Positions 43,684-54,787 of a stretch of DNA of 64,000 nucleotides are shown piece after piece. Below the pieces are notes generated by a model. The model saw nothing but the letters and a program-made list of their open reading frames with translations. It did not search any database and was not told the origin of the DNA. The DNA comes from Marinobacter mangrovi (GTDB lineage Bacteria; Pseudomonadota; Gammaproteobacteria; Pseudomonadales; Oleiphilaceae): NCBI RefSeq assembly GCF_016798325.1, contig NZ_JAERVO010000006.1, positions 1 to 64,000 of the forward strand. Direction: 5' to 3'. Each line of letters opens with the position of its first letter. The stretch's first letter is position 1. The position numbers were made by a program, and so were the translations under genes.

Positions 43684-44682
43684 TCAGCCCTGCTCACCCT
43701 GACGGCTCTGCTCGGCCTGACGGGCACGCTCTGCACGCTTGGCGGCCTTGCGTTCGGCAATCACGGCGGCGGCTTCACCACCCACGTGGGACTCGCCGCG
43801 TTGACGGGCCAGACGGATCTGCTTCTCGCGCTCGGCGAACCGGGCGCGCTGCTCGGGCGTCAGGTCGTCAATGCACTGGTGGCAGCTGACGCCCTGCTCG
43901 TACTCGGGTCGGTCCTTGTCCGCATCGGTAATGGGACGCCGGCAGGCGTGGCACTGATCGTAGCCACCCCGCTCGAGTTTGTGATTAACGGTCACCCGGT
44001 CGTCAAACACAAAACACTCGCCTTCCCAGAGGCTGTCCTCTTCAGGTACGTCTTCCAGGTACTTCAGGATGCCTCCCTTGAGGTGATAGACCTCATCGAA
44101 GCCCTGCTCCTTCAGGAACGCGGTGGACTTTTCGCAGCGGATACCGCCGGTGCAGAACATGGCGACCTTGCGGTGTTTCTGCGGGTCCAGGTTCTGGGCC
44201 ACGTATTCCGGGAATTCCCGGAAGGTGTCGGTGGCCGGGTTGACGGCATTGCGGAAGGTGCCGACTTCCACTTCGTACTGGTTGCGGGTGTCGACCAGCA
44301 CGACCTCAGGGTCGGAAATCAGTGCATTCCATTCCTTGGGGTCGACGTAGGTACCGACGGTACGGCGGGGATCGATATCTTCCACGCCCATGGTGACGAT
44401 CTCTTTCTTGAGCTTCACCTTGGTGCGTTTAAAGGGTTGGATATCGACGAAGGATTCCTTGAAATCGACACCATCGAAACGGCTGTCTTCAGCCAGCCAG
44501 TCCTTGACCGCATCGATACCGGCGCGGGAACCGGCGATGGTGCCATTGATGCCTTCGCGAGCCAGCAGCAGGGTACCGCGAACATCGTGGGTATTGAGCA
44601 GCGTCAGCAGGGGATCGCGCAGACGCTCATAATCTTCCAGCGCGGTGAATTTATACAACGCGCAGACAACAACATCGTTCAT
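43684..44682 (-). CDS. trhO: tRNA uridine(34) hydroxylase TrhO (rhodanese family)
   Basis: The product is 332 residues from [24 protein letters not shown] lies upstream, and the longer frame is not conserved in type. An N-terminal acylphosphatase-like domain ([15 protein letters not shown]) precedes a rhodanese domain with catalytic Cys in [13 protein letters not shown], then a C-terminal Cys-rich zinc-binding stretch (CHACRRPIT...CHQC). It hydroxylates U34 of several tRNAs towards 5-carboxymethoxyuridine modification. The Arg/Glu/Ala-rich tail is a variable feature. Confidence 0.95.
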   Translation of the reverse strand: MNDVVVCALYKFTALEDYERLRDPLLTLLNTHDVRGTLLLAREGINGTIAGSRAGIDAVKDWLAEDSRFDGVDFKESFVDIQPFKRTKVKLKKEIVTMGVEDIDPRRTVGTYVDPKEWNALISDPEVVLVDTRNQYEVEVGTFRNAVNPATDTFREFPEYVAQNLDPQKHRKVAMFCTGGIRCEKSTAFLKEQGFDEVYHLKGGILKYLEDVPEEDSLWEGECFVFDDRVTVNHKLERGGYDQCHACRRPITDADKDRPEYEQGVSCHQCIDDLTPEQRARFAEREKQIRLARQRGESHVGGEAAAVIAERKAAKRAERARQAEQSRQGEQG

Positions 44683-44814
44683 TTTCTTCTCCTGCGGGCC
44701 GGACCGTAAATCCGGAGCATGGGTTAACAGAGGGCGAATTCTAACCAATGCACACAGGAGAAAGAAGAGTCTTGCGGAAGACACCGATGTATCACGGTGC
44801 CTTCACGGCAGAGA

Positions 44815-45366
44815 TCAGAACTTGAACTGACCACCAAGGGAGAGGCCGGCAATTTCAACGCCGTCTTTGTCGTAGTACTGCATGTACTCGATATTGGCCG
44901 CAACGTTGTCGGTGATATTCAGGTTGATACCGGCACCGTATGAGACATCTGATCCGGAATCCGAGTTAGAGGCGCTGTAATAGCCGTCAGAGGCACTCAC
45001 TTCCAGTTCCGCACGTGTAAAACCCGCGATTACGTATGGGTAAATCAAGGTTCCGGTGGGAATCCCCGCTTTCAGATAGCCGCCGAACAGGTTCTTGAGC
45101 TCGAGACTCGCATCCACTCCGTAAATGGTCGTGGAATCGTCGGTCACACCCGAGCCAACACGAAGTTCGCCAGCAAGGTAGGGATTGATCTGCGCACCCA
45201 GTTGAACATAGATGGCGCCCAGATCCAGAGTATCGTCAACGCCGTCTTCTTCATATTGAGCCGCCAGGTAATTCAGGCCCAGATAGGCCTTGGGCTGGGC
45301 GTCATCAGCCAGCACGTGTCCAGAGAAGAGAACGCTTGCCAGCACAGCGATAGCGCTTTTTTTCAT
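44815..45366 (-). CDS. Small outer membrane beta-barrel protein
   Basis: The product has 183 residues. A signal peptide (MKKSAIAVLASVLFSGHVLA) precedes alternating strands (AYLGLNYLAAQYEE, GAGINLNITDNVAANIEYMQYYDKD) and a terminal GGQFKF, the C-terminal aromatic signature recognised by the BAM machinery. Size and pattern fit an eight-stranded OmpX/Opa-like porin-family protein. Specific function is unknown. AAGGA precedes the ATG. Confidence 0.88.
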   Translation of the reverse strand: MKKSAIAVLASVLFSGHVLADDAQPKAYLGLNYLAAQYEEDGVDDTLDLGAIYVQLGAQINPYLAGELRVGSGVTDDSTTIYGVDASLELKNLFGGYLKAGIPTGTLIYPYVIAGFTRAELEVSASDGYYSASNSDSGSDVSYGAGINLNITDNVAANIEYMQYYDKDGVEIAGLSLGGQFKF

Positions 45367-45569
45367 GACTGATCCTTATCGTTGAATACCTTATGTATCG
45401 TTTCATGCCCCACTCTTAACGGTACGGGTCACGAAATCGCGGTTATGGTATTCAAGGCGACAGGAACTCGCCAGCCAACAAGCGTCATAGAACGTAAAAG
45501 CTGTCGGTCCAAATCACAGAATGTAGTGCCACAGATATAGTCTCCGGGAGCGCTACCAGTCAGAAACGA

Positions 45570-46301
45570 CTACGGCTGCCCGGACAGTTCCCGCTTAATC
45601 ACCGCATCCAGCTGCGCCCAGCCCGGGCGGGTCAGGCGGATGTTGTTCACGTAGACGGTCGGTGTGCTGGCCACTTTCATTTTCTGGGAGACGCCGACGC
45701 TCTGGTTGATCACATCCCGGTGCAGGTCGGTTTCGATGCAGCGGGACAGGCGACGGCTGTCGAGCCCCAGCTCATCGGCATAGCGGGTGAAGGCGGGAAC
45801 CGGATCGGACAGGCCCTCCCAGTCGGACTGGCTGTCATAGAGTTTGTCCTGCATCGGCCAGAACGCCTGTTGGTCGGCGGCACAGCGGGCAGCCAAGGCC
45901 GCGGGCATGGCATTCTTGTGCTGGCGCAGGGGCAGGTCGAAAAACACCAGGCGCACCTTGCCCTCTTTCACGTAAGTGTCGCGAAGCTTCTCCGAGGCCG
46001 GTGCAAAGCGGGCGCAGGCCGGACACTGGTAGTCGGCAAATTCGCGCACCACAATGGGCGCATCGGCTGCACCGATGGAGACGCCGACGGCATCATACGT
46101 GGATGGGAAAGGTCGATTGCTGGTCGCCACGGGCAGCTCGTCAGAGCCCGCCCCCGGTGGTTGCGTGACCCACCACAACAACGCCATCAGGACGAGAACG
46201 CCGACAGCGGCAGCCGCGCCAAACAACAACGTGCGATGATGCTTGCGCTCCGAAACAGGACTGCGCTTCCCTGTGGCCTGACGCCGTTTTGCCTCACCCA
46301 T
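45570..46301 (-). CDS. Membrane-anchored DsbA/thioredoxin-like oxidoreductase
   Basis: The product has 243 residues. A basic N-terminus and one transmembrane helix (about 25-46) precede a periplasmic DsbA-like domain with the active-site CPAC (93-96) in FADYQCPACARFAP and the cis-proline loop ASTPTVYVNN. A helical insertion lies between. It probably catalyses or reduces disulfides in exported proteins. The gene is alone and divergent from the nitronate monooxygenase gene. Confidence 0.92.
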   Translation of the reverse strand: MGEAKRRQATGKRSPVSERKHHRTLLFGAAAAVGVLVLMALLWWVTQPPGAGSDELPVATSNRPFPSTYDAVGVSIGAADAPIVVREFADYQCPACARFAPASEKLRDTYVKEGKVRLVFFDLPLRQHKNAMPAALAARCAADQQAFWPMQDKLYDSQSDWEGLSDPVPAFTRYADELGLDSRRLSRCIETDLHRDVINQSVGVSQKMKVASTPTVYVNNIRLTRPGWAQLDAVIKRELSGQP

Positions 46302-46452
46302 TTTTCTTGTCTCCTTATTCGGGTTCCTATCCCGTGTCTTCCGCTGGAAACCAGCTTACACCACCGGCTATCCGCTACAATAGACGACCGGCACAGGTTG
46401 GGGTAACGTCCCCTTCTGACCTGCGCCACAAGCATAATAAGAGGATCGCCCC

Positions 46453-47433
46453 GTGCCCATACCTGCCGCGCTGAAAGATCAGCTCAGCCTGCCCCTGATC
46501 GCCGCACCCATGTTCCTCATCTCCGGACCGGAGCTGGCACTGGCATGCTGCCGCCAGGGCATTGTGGGCAGTTTCCCGGCCCTCAACCAACGGTCCAGCC
46601 AGGGCTTCGAGGATTGGCTGATCCAGATGAACAACACGCTCTCAGGGCTGCGTGAGGCCGAGCCCAACCGCGTCGTCGCTCCTTATGCCGTAAACCTGAT
46701 CGTGCACCGCACCAACCCACGCTGGGAAGCCGACCTGGCCCTGTGCAAGCAGCATCGCGTACCGATCGTGATTACCTCCCTCGGTGCCGCCAGCCATGTG
46801 GTGGACACGGTACACAGCTACGGCGGGCTGGTGTTCCACGACGTCACCAACCAGAAGCATGCCAGGAAAGCCGCCGAGGCCGGTGTCGATGGCATTATCG
46901 CGGTATCCGCAGGAGCCGGTGGCCATGCCGGGACCACCAATCCAATGGTTCTGGTCAAGGAAATCCGGGACGTGTTCGACGGCACCATCCTGCTGGCCGG
47001 TTGCCTGTCGCGCGGTGAAGATCTGCTGGCCGCCCAGGCCATGGGCGCCGATCTGGGTTACATGGGCACCCGCTTTATCAATACCCGGGAATCCCGGGCG
47101 GATCAGGCCTATCAGGAAATGATTCTGGAGGCAGTTTCCGGCGACATCATCCACACGCCGGCGGTCTCCGGCATTCCCGCCAACTTCATGCGCCAGAGCC
47201 TGGAAGCAGCCGGCTATCCCATGGACAAGCTCAACCAGCCCGGCGCCATCGATTACGGCGAGAAGCTCAAGCCCGTGGACGACGAGGCCAAGGCCTGGAA
47301 AACGGTCTGGTCCGCCGGCCAGGGCGTGAGTGCCATTCACGATGTGCTGACAGTCGAAGAACTGATTGGCCGTCTCCGCGGCGAATACCGGGACGCCATG
47401 ACGCAGCTCAGCGCCCGGTACTTCAGCGCCTGA
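46453..47433 (+). CDS. Nitronate monooxygenase family protein
   Basis: The product has 326 residues and starts at GTG with GAGGA upstream. This is an FMN-binding TIM barrel of the 2-nitropropane dioxygenase type: LIAAPMFLISGPELALACCRQGIVGSFPALN, VVAPYAVNLIVH, the phosphate-binding GAGGHAGTTNP and a DLGYMGTRFINTRES region. These enzymes oxidise alkyl nitronates such as propionate-3-nitronate. Physiological substrate here is unknown. Confidence 0.92.
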   Translation: MPIPAALKDQLSLPLIAAPMFLISGPELALACCRQGIVGSFPALNQRSSQGFEDWLIQMNNTLSGLREAEPNRVVAPYAVNLIVHRTNPRWEADLALCKQHRVPIVITSLGAASHVVDTVHSYGGLVFHDVTNQKHARKAAEAGVDGIIAVSAGAGGHAGTTNPMVLVKEIRDVFDGTILLAGCLSRGEDLLAAQAMGADLGYMGTRFINTRESRADQAYQEMILEAVSGDIIHTPAVSGIPANFMRQSLEAAGYPMDKLNQPGAIDYGEKLKPVDDEAKAWKTVWSAGQGVSAIHDVLTVEELIGRLRGEYRDAMTQLSARYFSA

Positions 47434-47437
47434 CGGG

Positions 47438-47773
47438 TCAGTCTTCCATAAACTGACGCAGCTGCTGGTTCAGCCGGGCCACCTCCCGGCGCAGCTGCTC
47501 GACATCGTCCAGCAAATCCAGGGACATGGCCAGGCCCGGCACGTTCAGTTTCAGGTCCCGTTGCAGGCGTTGGGCCTTGCGCAGGCGGGCCAGCGCCATG
47601 GCATCGAACGCCCAGGTGCTGGCCGGACCTTCGTCGATAGGCGCAATCACGCCGTAATTCACCAGTTTGACCACAAACTCCGCATGCACATCGCTGCGCT
47701 CGCACACTTCCCGCAGCGTAAACCGGGTGCGCTGGTCGAGTATTTCCACCTGATAGCTTGTTTCGGTCTTCAC
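47438..47773 (-). CDS. cbpM: Chaperone modulator CbpM
   Basis: The product has 111 residues. A MerR-like helical N-terminal region (TLREVCERSDVHAEFVVKLVNYGVI) with DEGPASTWAFDAMALARLRKAQRLQRDL leads to a C-terminal coiled coil (LLDDVEQLRREVARLNQQLRQF). CbpM binds the J-domain of CbpA and inhibits it. It begins 13 bp after cbpA ends, forming the standard cbpA-cbpM pair. Confidence 0.93.
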   Translation of the reverse strand: MKTETSYQVEILDQRTRFTLREVCERSDVHAEFVVKLVNYGVIAPIDEGPASTWAFDAMALARLRKAQRLQRDLKLNVPGLAMSLDLLDDVEQLRREVARLNQQLRQFMED

Positions 47774-47786
47774 AATCGATGCTCCG

Positions 47787-48743
47787 TTACACTTTCAGAT
47801 GGGCGCGGGGATTGAATCCCTTCTCCGCCTCAGCCAGTTGCTTATAGAGGGCTTCGCTGTCGTCGGTGTGCTTGTGCGGCACAGCGATCTGCAGCACCAC
47901 GATCTGGTCGCCGGCCGTCTTGCCGGGCAGCCCCTTGCCTTTCAGACGCAGCTTCTTACCCGCGGTGGCGCCCTTGGGCACTTTGACCTTCACCTTGCCG
48001 CCGAGTGTCGGCACCGTGACCTCCGCTCCCAGCGCCGCTTCCCAGGGTGTCACCGGGAGCTTCATGATCAGGTCACGCCCTTCGACGGTAAAGACCGGGT
48101 GAGGCGCCAGCTCCACCTCAATGAACAGGTCACCCGGCTCGCCGCCGCCAAATCCCGGAGCCCCCTGGCCTTTCAGGCGAATGTGCTGACCCTGGGACAT
48201 GCCCGCGGGAATTTTCACCTTCAAGGTCTTGTTGCGCCGCAACGGCATGCCTTGACTGTCGGACTCGGTGACGTCGAAGCTCACCTGCTTTTCGCAACCG
48301 TTGTAGGCTTCTTCGAGGAACAGGGCGAGCCTGGCATGCACGTCCTCGCCGCGCATGCGCATGTTCTGACGGAATCCGCCAAAGCCGCCATGACGACCGC
48401 CGCCGCCAAAGATGGACTCAAAGAAATCGCTGAACTGGCCGGCATCGGCTTCGGTGTAACCGCCACCGCCAAAGCGGGACGAGCTCTGCCAGCCGGGCGG
48501 CGGTTCGAAATGATCGCCGCGCCCGGCGCCGTATTTGCGCAGCTGGTCGTATTCCTCGCGCTTCTCCGGATCCTTCAGCACCTCGTAGGCTTCGCCGACG
48601 TCCTTGAACTTGTCCTCGGCCTTGTCCTCTTTGCTGATGTCGGGATGATACTTGCGCGCCAGCTTGCGGTAGGCCTTCTTGATCTCATCGGGCGACGCGT
48701 CTTCTTTGACGCCCAATGTCGCGTAGTAGTCCTTGAATTCCAT
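47787..48743 (-). CDS. cbpA: DnaJ-like co-chaperone CbpA
   Basis: The product is 318 residues from [41 protein letters not shown] lies upstream, and the 15 earlier codons of the frame do not match the family. The J-domain (3-70) carries the HPD motif. A Gly/Phe-rich linker ([12 protein letters not shown]) and two C-terminal substrate-binding domains follow ([20 protein letters not shown]), with no zinc-finger domain, which is typical of CbpA. It partners DnaK and binds curved DNA in E. coli. Confidence 0.95.
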   Translation of the reverse strand: MEFKDYYATLGVKEDASPDEIKKAYRKLARKYHPDISKEDKAEDKFKDVGEAYEVLKDPEKREEYDQLRKYGAGRGDHFEPPPGWQSSSRFGGGGYTEADAGQFSDFFESIFGGGGRHGGFGGFRQNMRMRGEDVHARLALFLEEAYNGCEKQVSFDVTESDSQGMPLRRNKTLKVKIPAGMSQGQHIRLKGQGAPGFGGGEPGDLFIEVELAPHPVFTVEGRDLIMKLPVTPWEAALGAEVTVPTLGGKVKVKVPKGATAGKKLRLKGKGLPGKTAGDQIVVLQIAVPHKHTDDSEALYKQLAEAEKGFNPRAHLKV

Positions 48744-48904
48744 ACTGGATTCGCACCCTCCGGATGAGTCTGCGCTTACCTCATGCAAGCGTAGTCGATT
48801 TGTTTATTGATCAATAATTGTTCCGAATCAGCGGAATACAAGTATCCGGTGATGAGGGCTTGTTCGCATAGGGGGCGGGATTGATGCGGGTCAATGAATC
48901 AGCA

Positions 48905-48942
48905 AAGAAAAAGCCCCGGGGCCGTGAAGCGCCCGGGGCTTT
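48905..48942 (-). terminator. Rho-independent terminator of fba
   Basis: An 11-bp GC-rich stem (AAAGCCCCGGG / CCCGGGGCTTT) is followed on the minus strand by TTCTTT, about 20 bp past the fba stop. Confidence 0.85.
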
Positions 48943-48962
48943 CAGTCATCGCAACAGGAGGA

Positions 48963-50027
48963 TCAATTCACCTTCGGATCCAGCTCACCGCGCTCGTAGC
49001 GCCCGAACATCTCTTCCAGGTTGATCGCCTTGATCTTGCTGGCGTTGCCGGCAGTGCCGAAGGCTTCGTAGCGGGCCATGCAGATTTCGCTCATGGCCTT
49101 CACGGATTCCTTCAGGTATTTGCGCGGGTCGAACTCGGCGGTGTTCTGGGCCAGGAAGCGACGGATCGCGCCGGTGGACGCCAGACGCAGGTCGGTGTCG
49201 ATGTTGACCTTACGCACGCCGTGCTTGATACCTTCGACGATCTCCTCAACCGGCACACCGTAGGTTTCCGGGATCTCGCCGCCGAACTCGTTGATGATCT
49301 GCAGCCAATCCTGGGGCACGGAGCTGGAGCCGTGCATGACCAGGTGCGTGTCCGGGATGCGGGCGTGGATCTTCTTGATCTGGTCGATCGCCAGGATGTC
49401 GCCGGTGGGCGGACGGGTGAACTTGTAGGCGCCGTGGCTGGTGCCGATGGCGATGGCCAGGGCGTCCACGTGGGTCTTCTTGACGAAGTCGGCGGCTTCT
49501 TCCGGATCGGTCAGCATCTGGCTGTGATCCAGGGTGCCTTCCGCGCCAATGCCGTCTTCTTCGCCGGCCTGACCGGTTTCCAGGGAGCCCAGGCAACCCA
49601 GCTCGCCTTCCACGGACACGCCACAGGCGTGGGCCATTTCCACAGTACGACGGGTGACGTCGACGTTGTACTCGTAGTCGGTCGGGGTCTTGCCGTCTTC
49701 ACCGAGGGAGCCGTCCATCATCACGGAGCTGAAGCCCAGCTGGATGGAGCGCTGGCACACGGACGGGCTGGTGCCGTGATCCTGGTGCATGACCACCGGG
49801 ATGTGCGGGAATTCTTCCACCGCCGCCAGGATCAGGTGGCGCAGGAACGGTGCACCGGCGTACTTACGTGCACCGGCAGAGGCCTGGACGATGACCGGGG
49901 AATCGGTCTTGTCCGCCGCTTCCATGATGGCGCGCATCTGTTCCAGGTTGTTGACGTTGAAAGCCGGCACGCCGTAGCCGTACTCGGCGGCGTGGTCCAG
50001 CAGCTGGCGCATTGAAATCAGGGCCAT
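48963..50027 (-). CDS. fba: Fructose-bisphosphate aldolase, class II
   Basis: The product has 354 residues. It is a zinc-dependent class II aldolase of the Calvin-type/CbbA group: [27 protein letters not shown], the zinc ligand region [23 protein letters not shown] and HGSSSVP. It interconverts fructose-1,6-bisphosphate with the two triose phosphates. It is the last gene of the tkt-epd-pgk-fba cluster, 41 bp after pgk, serving glycolysis/gluconeogenesis. Confidence 0.97.
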   Translation of the reverse strand: MALISMRQLLDHAAEYGYGVPAFNVNNLEQMRAIMEAADKTDSPVIVQASAGARKYAGAPFLRHLILAAVEEFPHIPVVMHQDHGTSPSVCQRSIQLGFSSVMMDGSLGEDGKTPTDYEYNVDVTRRTVEMAHACGVSVEGELGCLGSLETGQAGEEDGIGAEGTLDHSQMLTDPEEAADFVKKTHVDALAIAIGTSHGAYKFTRPPTGDILAIDQIKKIHARIPDTHLVMHGSSSVPQDWLQIINEFGGEIPETYGVPVEEIVEGIKHGVRKVNIDTDLRLASTGAIRRFLAQNTAEFDPRKYLKESVKAMSEICMARYEAFGTAGNASKIKAINLEEMFGRYERGELDPKVN

Positions 50028-50068
50028 TGAATCATCTCCTCGAAGGAATTCGGTTCAGGTTTCGGGAT

Positions 50069-51229
50069 TTAAGCGCCGCGCTCTTCCAACACCGCGACGG
50101 CGGGCAGGGTTTTGCCTTCCACGAACTCCAGGAAGGCGCCACCGCCCGTCGATATATAGGAAATCTTGTCACTCACGCCGTACTTGTCAACGGCCGCCAC
50201 AGTGTCGCCGCCGCCGGCCAGTGAGAAGGCGTCGCTCTGGGCAATGGCGTTGGCCAGGGCCTTGGTGCCCTCACCGAACTGGTCGAATTCGAACACGCCG
50301 ACCGGACCGTTCCAGAGAATCGTGTTGGCGGACTTCAGCAGCTCTGCAAAGTGCGCCGCCGTTTTCGGGCCGACGTCCAGGATCATGTCACCCTCGCCCA
50401 CCTCGTCGATGGACTTGGTGGTGGCCTTGGCGTCTTCGGCAAATTCACCGGCGACAACCACATCTTCCGGCAGCGGAATCTTCACGCGGCTGGCGATGTC
50501 CTTGGCGGTGTCGACCAGATCATGCTCGCACAGGGACTTGCCCACCGGGTGCCCGGCCGCCGCCAGGAAGGTATTGGCGATGCCGCCGCCGACGATGATC
50601 TGGTCGCAGATTTTGGACAGGGCGTTCAACACATCCAGCTTGGTGGACACTTTAGAGCCACCCACAATCGCTACAACCGGGGCTTTCGGGGTTTCCAGCG
50701 CCTTGGTCAGCGCCTCAAGTTCCGCCGCCAGCAGTGGGCCGGCACAGGCCTCCGGGGCGAATCTGGCGACGCCGTGGGTCGACGCCTGGGCCCGATGAGC
50801 CGTACCGAACGCGTCCATCACGTAGACGTCGCACAGCGCGGCATACTGTTTCGACAGGGCCTCGTCGTCTTTCTTTTCGCCCTTGTTGAAACGGACGTTC
50901 TCGAACAGGACCACTTCGCCGTCCGCAACCTCAACGCCGTCCAGGTAGTCCTTGATCAGGCGCACCGGCTGGCCCAGCAAGCCGCCCAGGTGCTCCGCAA
51001 CCGGTTTCATGGACGACGCCTCGTCATAGACGCCTTCTTCCGGCCGCCCCAGGTGGGACATCAGCATGACTTTGGCTCCGGCTTCCAGCGCCGCCTTGAT
51101 GGTCGGCAGGGACGCGCGGATACGGGCATCGCTGCTCACCTTGCCGTCCTTGACCGGGACGTTCAGGTCTTCACGGATCAGGACGCGTTTTCCGGCGAGA
51201 TCCAGCTCGGTCATTTTCTTGATCGTCAT
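50069..51229 (-). CDS. pgk: Phosphoglycerate kinase
   Basis: The product has 386 residues, the normal bacterial length. N-terminal [16 protein letters not shown] and [11 protein letters not shown] bind 3-phosphoglycerate. The hinge and nucleotide domain show [29 protein letters not shown] and the C-terminal [16 protein letters not shown]. It transfers phosphate between 1,3-bisphosphoglycerate and ADP. It sits between epd and fba with 40-55-bp gaps. Confidence 0.98.
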   Translation of the reverse strand: MTIKKMTELDLAGKRVLIREDLNVPVKDGKVSSDARIRASLPTIKAALEAGAKVMLMSHLGRPEEGVYDEASSMKPVAEHLGGLLGQPVRLIKDYLDGVEVADGEVVLFENVRFNKGEKKDDEALSKQYAALCDVYVMDAFGTAHRAQASTHGVARFAPEACAGPLLAAELEALTKALETPKAPVVAIVGGSKVSTKLDVLNALSKICDQIIVGGGIANTFLAAAGHPVGKSLCEHDLVDTAKDIASRVKIPLPEDVVVAGEFAEDAKATTKSIDEVGEGDMILDVGPKTAAHFAELLKSANTILWNGPVGVFEFDQFGEGTKALANAIAQSDAFSLAGGGDTVAAVDKYGVSDKISYISTGGGAFLEFVEGKTLPAVAVLEERGA

Positions 51230-51282
51230 GAAACTTTCCTTTTTTCAAAGCGTTGATAAAGGCGTCAAAACGTTTTTAGTGG

Positions 51283-52311
51283 TTATCGGGATTCGACGAA
51301 TCGGGACAGCCAGCTGCGACTGACGTCCAGCATGCGGTTGGCAAACCCCCATTCGTTATCGAACCAGCACAGAACCTTCACCATGCGACCGCCGCTGACC
51401 CGGGTCTGGCCGCCGTCGACAATGACAGAGCGCGGGTCATGGTTGAAATCGGCGCTGGCCAGGGGCTCGTCGGTGTAGCCGACAATGCCGTCCAGCGAGC
51501 CTTTTGCGGCCTCCCGGATGATCCGGTTCACGGTCGCCACATCGGTGTTTTCGGAGACGTTCACGGTCATGTCGATGGCGGACACGTTCAGGGTCGGTAC
51601 CCGCATCGCCACCGCACTGAAACGGTCTTTCATCTTGGGCAGCAAGCGCTCAATGCCGCGCGCCAGACCGGTATCCACCGGCACGATGTTGTGCAGGGCA
51701 CTGCGGGTGCGCCGCAGGTCGTTGTGGTGGTAGGCGTCGATCACCGGCTGGTCGTTCATGGCCGCGTGGATGGTGGTGATGGCCCCCTGCTCCACCCCGA
51801 ACGCGTCATCCAGCGCCTTGATCACCGGCACCACGCAATTGGTCGTGCAGGAGGCGTTGGACACGATGCGGTCGTCCGAGGTCAGGTCCTGCTCGTTGAT
51901 GCCATACACCACCGTCCGGTCCACATCGGGTTCCGCCGGCTGGGAAAACAGCAATCGCGGGGCGCCGGCGTCCAGGTGATGCTGGGCCGTCGCGCGATCG
52001 CTGAACGCCCCGGTGCATTCGAGCACCAGGTCCACGTCCAATGACGACCAGGGCAACTCCGCCGGTTGGCTGGCCCGCAGGACCTGGATCTCGTCGCCGT
52101 TGACCACCAGACCGGTGCCGTTGCTGTTAACGTCCCCGCGGAATCGGCCGTGGGTCGAGTCGTAGCGGGTCAGGTGGGCAATGGTTTCGAGATCGGACAG
52201 TTCATTAATGGCGACCACCTGCAGCGCATCGCGATAGCCGTTCTCATAAAGGGCCCGCAGAACACACTGACCGATGCGGCCGTAGCCATTAATTGCCAGA
52301 CGATATGCCAT
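51283..52311 (-). CDS. epd: Erythrose-4-phosphate dehydrogenase / GAPDH-family protein
   Basis: The product is 342 residues from MAYRLAINGYGRIGQCVLRALYENG; a frame extending 15 codons upstream is not family-like. It has an NAD-binding N-terminus, catalytic Cys in SNASCTTNCVVPV and HAAMNDQPVIDAYH. ELSDLETIAHLTRYDSTHGRF points to Epd rather than housekeeping GAPDH, and the tkt-epd-pgk order matches the Epd cluster that feeds pyridoxal phosphate synthesis. A GAPDH role cannot be excluded from sequence alone. Confidence 0.88.
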   Translation of the reverse strand: MAYRLAINGYGRIGQCVLRALYENGYRDALQVVAINELSDLETIAHLTRYDSTHGRFRGDVNSNGTGLVVNGDEIQVLRASQPAELPWSSLDVDLVLECTGAFSDRATAQHHLDAGAPRLLFSQPAEPDVDRTVVYGINEQDLTSDDRIVSNASCTTNCVVPVIKALDDAFGVEQGAITTIHAAMNDQPVIDAYHHNDLRRTRSALHNIVPVDTGLARGIERLLPKMKDRFSAVAMRVPTLNVSAIDMTVNVSENTDVATVNRIIREAAKGSLDGIVGYTDEPLASADFNHDPRSVIVDGGQTRVSGGRMVKVLCWFDNEWGFANRMLDVSRSWLSRFVESR

Positions 52312-52414
52312 GACGTAGTGGCGTCTCCCGGATGAAAAAATACAGTCGAAGGGCAACCCAACGACTGTATTTTACTTGAATCGTAACGATGATTTTTAAC
52401 TGAATCGTGACGAC

Positions 52415-54415
52415 TTAGTTATCCAGCAGGTCCTGGGCCACGGCGACCACGTTGTCGACCGTGAATCCGAAGAACTTGAACAGGTCACCGGCCGGTGCGG
52501 ACTCGCCAAAGCTGCTCATGCCAACGATGCGACCGTCCAGGCCGACGTACTTGTACCAGTAGTCCTCAGCCGCCGCCTCGATGGCGATGCGGTTGGTGAC
52601 ATCCAGCGGCAGTACCTGCTGCTTGTACTTGGCATCCTGGGCTTCGAACACTTCGGCGGACGGCATGGACACGACGCGGACTTTCTGGCCCTGCTCACGC
52701 AGTTGCGCCGCGGCGTCCTGGGCCAGGCCAACTTCGGAGCCGGTGGCGATCAGGATCAGGTCCGGTGTGCCGTCACTGTCGGACAGGACGTAGGCGCCCT
52801 TGGCGATATCCGCCACCTGCGCCGCCGTACGATCCTGATGCGGCAGTCCCTGGCGGGAGAACACCAGCGAGGACGGACCGTCGTTGCGCTCCAGCGCGGC
52901 TTTCCAGGCCACCGCGGATTCAACCGCATCGGCCGGACGCCAGACGTGCATGTTGGGGGTGACCCGCAGCGTCGCCAGTTGTTCGATCGGCTGGTGGGTC
53001 GGGCCGTCTTCGCCCAGACCGATGGAATCGTGGGTAAACACGAAGATGGAACGCTGCTTCATCAGCGCCGCCATGCGCACGGCATTGCGACAGTATTCCA
53101 TGAAGATCAGGAAGGTCGCGCCGTAGGGTACGAAGCCGCCGTGCAGGGCGATGCCGTTCATGATGGCGGCCATGCCAAACTCGCGCACCCCGTAATAGAG
53201 GTAGTTGCCGCTGGCGTCTTCCTTGTTGATGCCTTTGCTGCCGTTCCAGATGGTCAGGTTGGAGCCGGCCAGGTCGGCGGAGCCGCCCAGCAGTTCCGGC
53301 AGCATCGGGCCGAACGCGTTCAGGGTATTCTGCGAGGCTTTACGGCTGGCAACGGTTTCGCCCTTGGCCTGCAGCTCGTTGATGTAGGCGTCCGCCTTCT
53401 CGGAGAAGTCCGCCGGCAGATCGCCTTTCACGCGGCGTTCGAATTCGGCGGCCAGCTCCGGGTGCGCGCTCTTGTAGGCGGCGAAGGTTTCGTTCCAGCT
53501 CTTCTGGGCTGCGGCGCCCTTTTCGCGAGCGTCCCAGGCGGCGTAGATGTCGTCCGGGATCTCGAACGCCGGGTGGTTCCAGCCCAGGTTCTCGCGGGTG
53601 GCGACGATTTCGTCTTCACCCAGAGCGGCGCCGTGGCAGCTCTCGGTGCCCTGCTTGTTGGGTGCGCCGAAGCCGATGATGGTCTTGCAGCAGATCAGCG
53701 TGGGCTGATCGGTGTTGGCACGGGCCTCTTCGATGGCGCGGCGGACTTCCTCGGCGTTGTGGCCGTCGACGTCCGGAATCACCTGCCAGCCGTAGGCATC
53801 GAAGCGCTTGGGCGTGTCGTCGGTGAACCAGCCGTCCACTTCACCGTCGATGGAGATACCGTTGTCGTCATAGAACATGATCAGCTTGCCCAGGCCCAGC
53901 GTACCGGCCAGCGAGCAGACTTCGTGGGAGATGCCTTCCATCAGGCAGCCGTCGCCCAGGAACGCGTAGGTGTAGTGATCGACGATGTTGTGGCCGTCAC
54001 GGTTGAACTGGGCGGCCAGCGCCTTTTCCGCAACAGCGAAACCGACCGCGTTGGCAATACCCTGGCCCAGCGGCCCCGTGGTGGTTTCAACGCCCGGCGT
54101 GTAGCCGTATTCCGGGTGCCCCGGCGTCTTGCTGTGCAGTTGGCGGAAGTTCTTCAGGTCGTCGATGGAAAGATCGTAGCCGCTCAGGTGCAACAGGGAG
54201 TACTGCAGCATGGAGCCGTGGCCGTTGGACAGAACGAAGCGGTCCCGGTTGGCCCAGTGCGGGTCGGTCGGGTTATGGCTCAGGTAATCGTTCCAGAGCA
54301 CTTCGGCAATATCTGCCATGCCCATGGGGGCACCGGGGTGGCCGGATTTGGCCTTCTGGACCGCATCCATGCTGAGTGCGCGGATGGCGTTGGCAAGATC
54401 TTTACGGGACGGCAT
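52415..54415 (-). CDS. tkt: Transketolase
   Basis: The product has 666 residues, the usual size. The thiamine diphosphate domain has [32 protein letters not shown], the pyrimidine domain has [22 protein letters not shown], and a C-terminal domain follows. It exchanges two-carbon units in the pentose phosphate pathway and makes erythrose-4-phosphate, the substrate of the neighbouring epd product. It is the first gene of the cluster and is divergent from the ArsR-type regulator gene. Confidence 0.98.
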   Translation of the reverse strand: MPSRKDLANAIRALSMDAVQKAKSGHPGAPMGMADIAEVLWNDYLSHNPTDPHWANRDRFVLSNGHGSMLQYSLLHLSGYDLSIDDLKNFRQLHSKTPGHPEYGYTPGVETTTGPLGQGIANAVGFAVAEKALAAQFNRDGHNIVDHYTYAFLGDGCLMEGISHEVCSLAGTLGLGKLIMFYDDNGISIDGEVDGWFTDDTPKRFDAYGWQVIPDVDGHNAEEVRRAIEEARANTDQPTLICCKTIIGFGAPNKQGTESCHGAALGEDEIVATRENLGWNHPAFEIPDDIYAAWDAREKGAAAQKSWNETFAAYKSAHPELAAEFERRVKGDLPADFSEKADAYINELQAKGETVASRKASQNTLNAFGPMLPELLGGSADLAGSNLTIWNGSKGINKEDASGNYLYYGVREFGMAAIMNGIALHGGFVPYGATFLIFMEYCRNAVRMAALMKQRSIFVFTHDSIGLGEDGPTHQPIEQLATLRVTPNMHVWRPADAVESAVAWKAALERNDGPSSLVFSRQGLPHQDRTAAQVADIAKGAYVLSDSDGTPDLILIATGSEVGLAQDAAAQLREQGQKVRVVSMPSAEVFEAQDAKYKQQVLPLDVTNRIAIEAAAEDYWYKYVGLDGRIVGMSSFGESAPAGDLFKFFGFTVDNVVAVAQDLLDN

Positions 54416-54787
54416 TCAGTTATCTCCAGGGTATACAACGGCTTTCAAAGCGGACTCCAGTACGGCGTTGGCCGCACCGGAACCCGGGCCCGAAATCTAG
54501 AAGGCGCATATTTTCGCCGATTAGGCAGGCAATGGGCAAATGCATCCCCGGGAAATTCCGGGAAAGATTCAATCGCCGCGTAAAGGAGTTTGCCAAGGTT
54601 GGCATCGAAGTGTCGGAAAGCTTTGGAAATAGGCCTGCCTGAACGCTTAAAAGAAACACACGACGGGATCGCCAGCGGCAATCTGAAAGTATTGGCCGGA
54701 GCCGATCCCCGACCCCTTCGAGACCTATATCAAAATTTTTTGATATATTTATTGATCCTATTTTGAACAGCACCTAAACTGCACCCC
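54416..54787. other. Divergent control region of tkt and the SahR-type gene
   Basis: This 372-bp region has no supported gene. Its right part (about 54720-54780) is very AT-rich and contains the 22-bp palindrome listed at 54726-54747. Confidence 0.7.
54726..54747. promoter_or_regulatory. 22-bp palindrome, probable SahR operator
   Basis: TATATCAAAA-TT-TTTTGATATA is a perfect palindrome with 10-bp arms, ending 40 bp before the regulator ATG. ArsR-family dimers bind sites of this symmetry, so autoregulation is likely. Confidence 0.7.
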
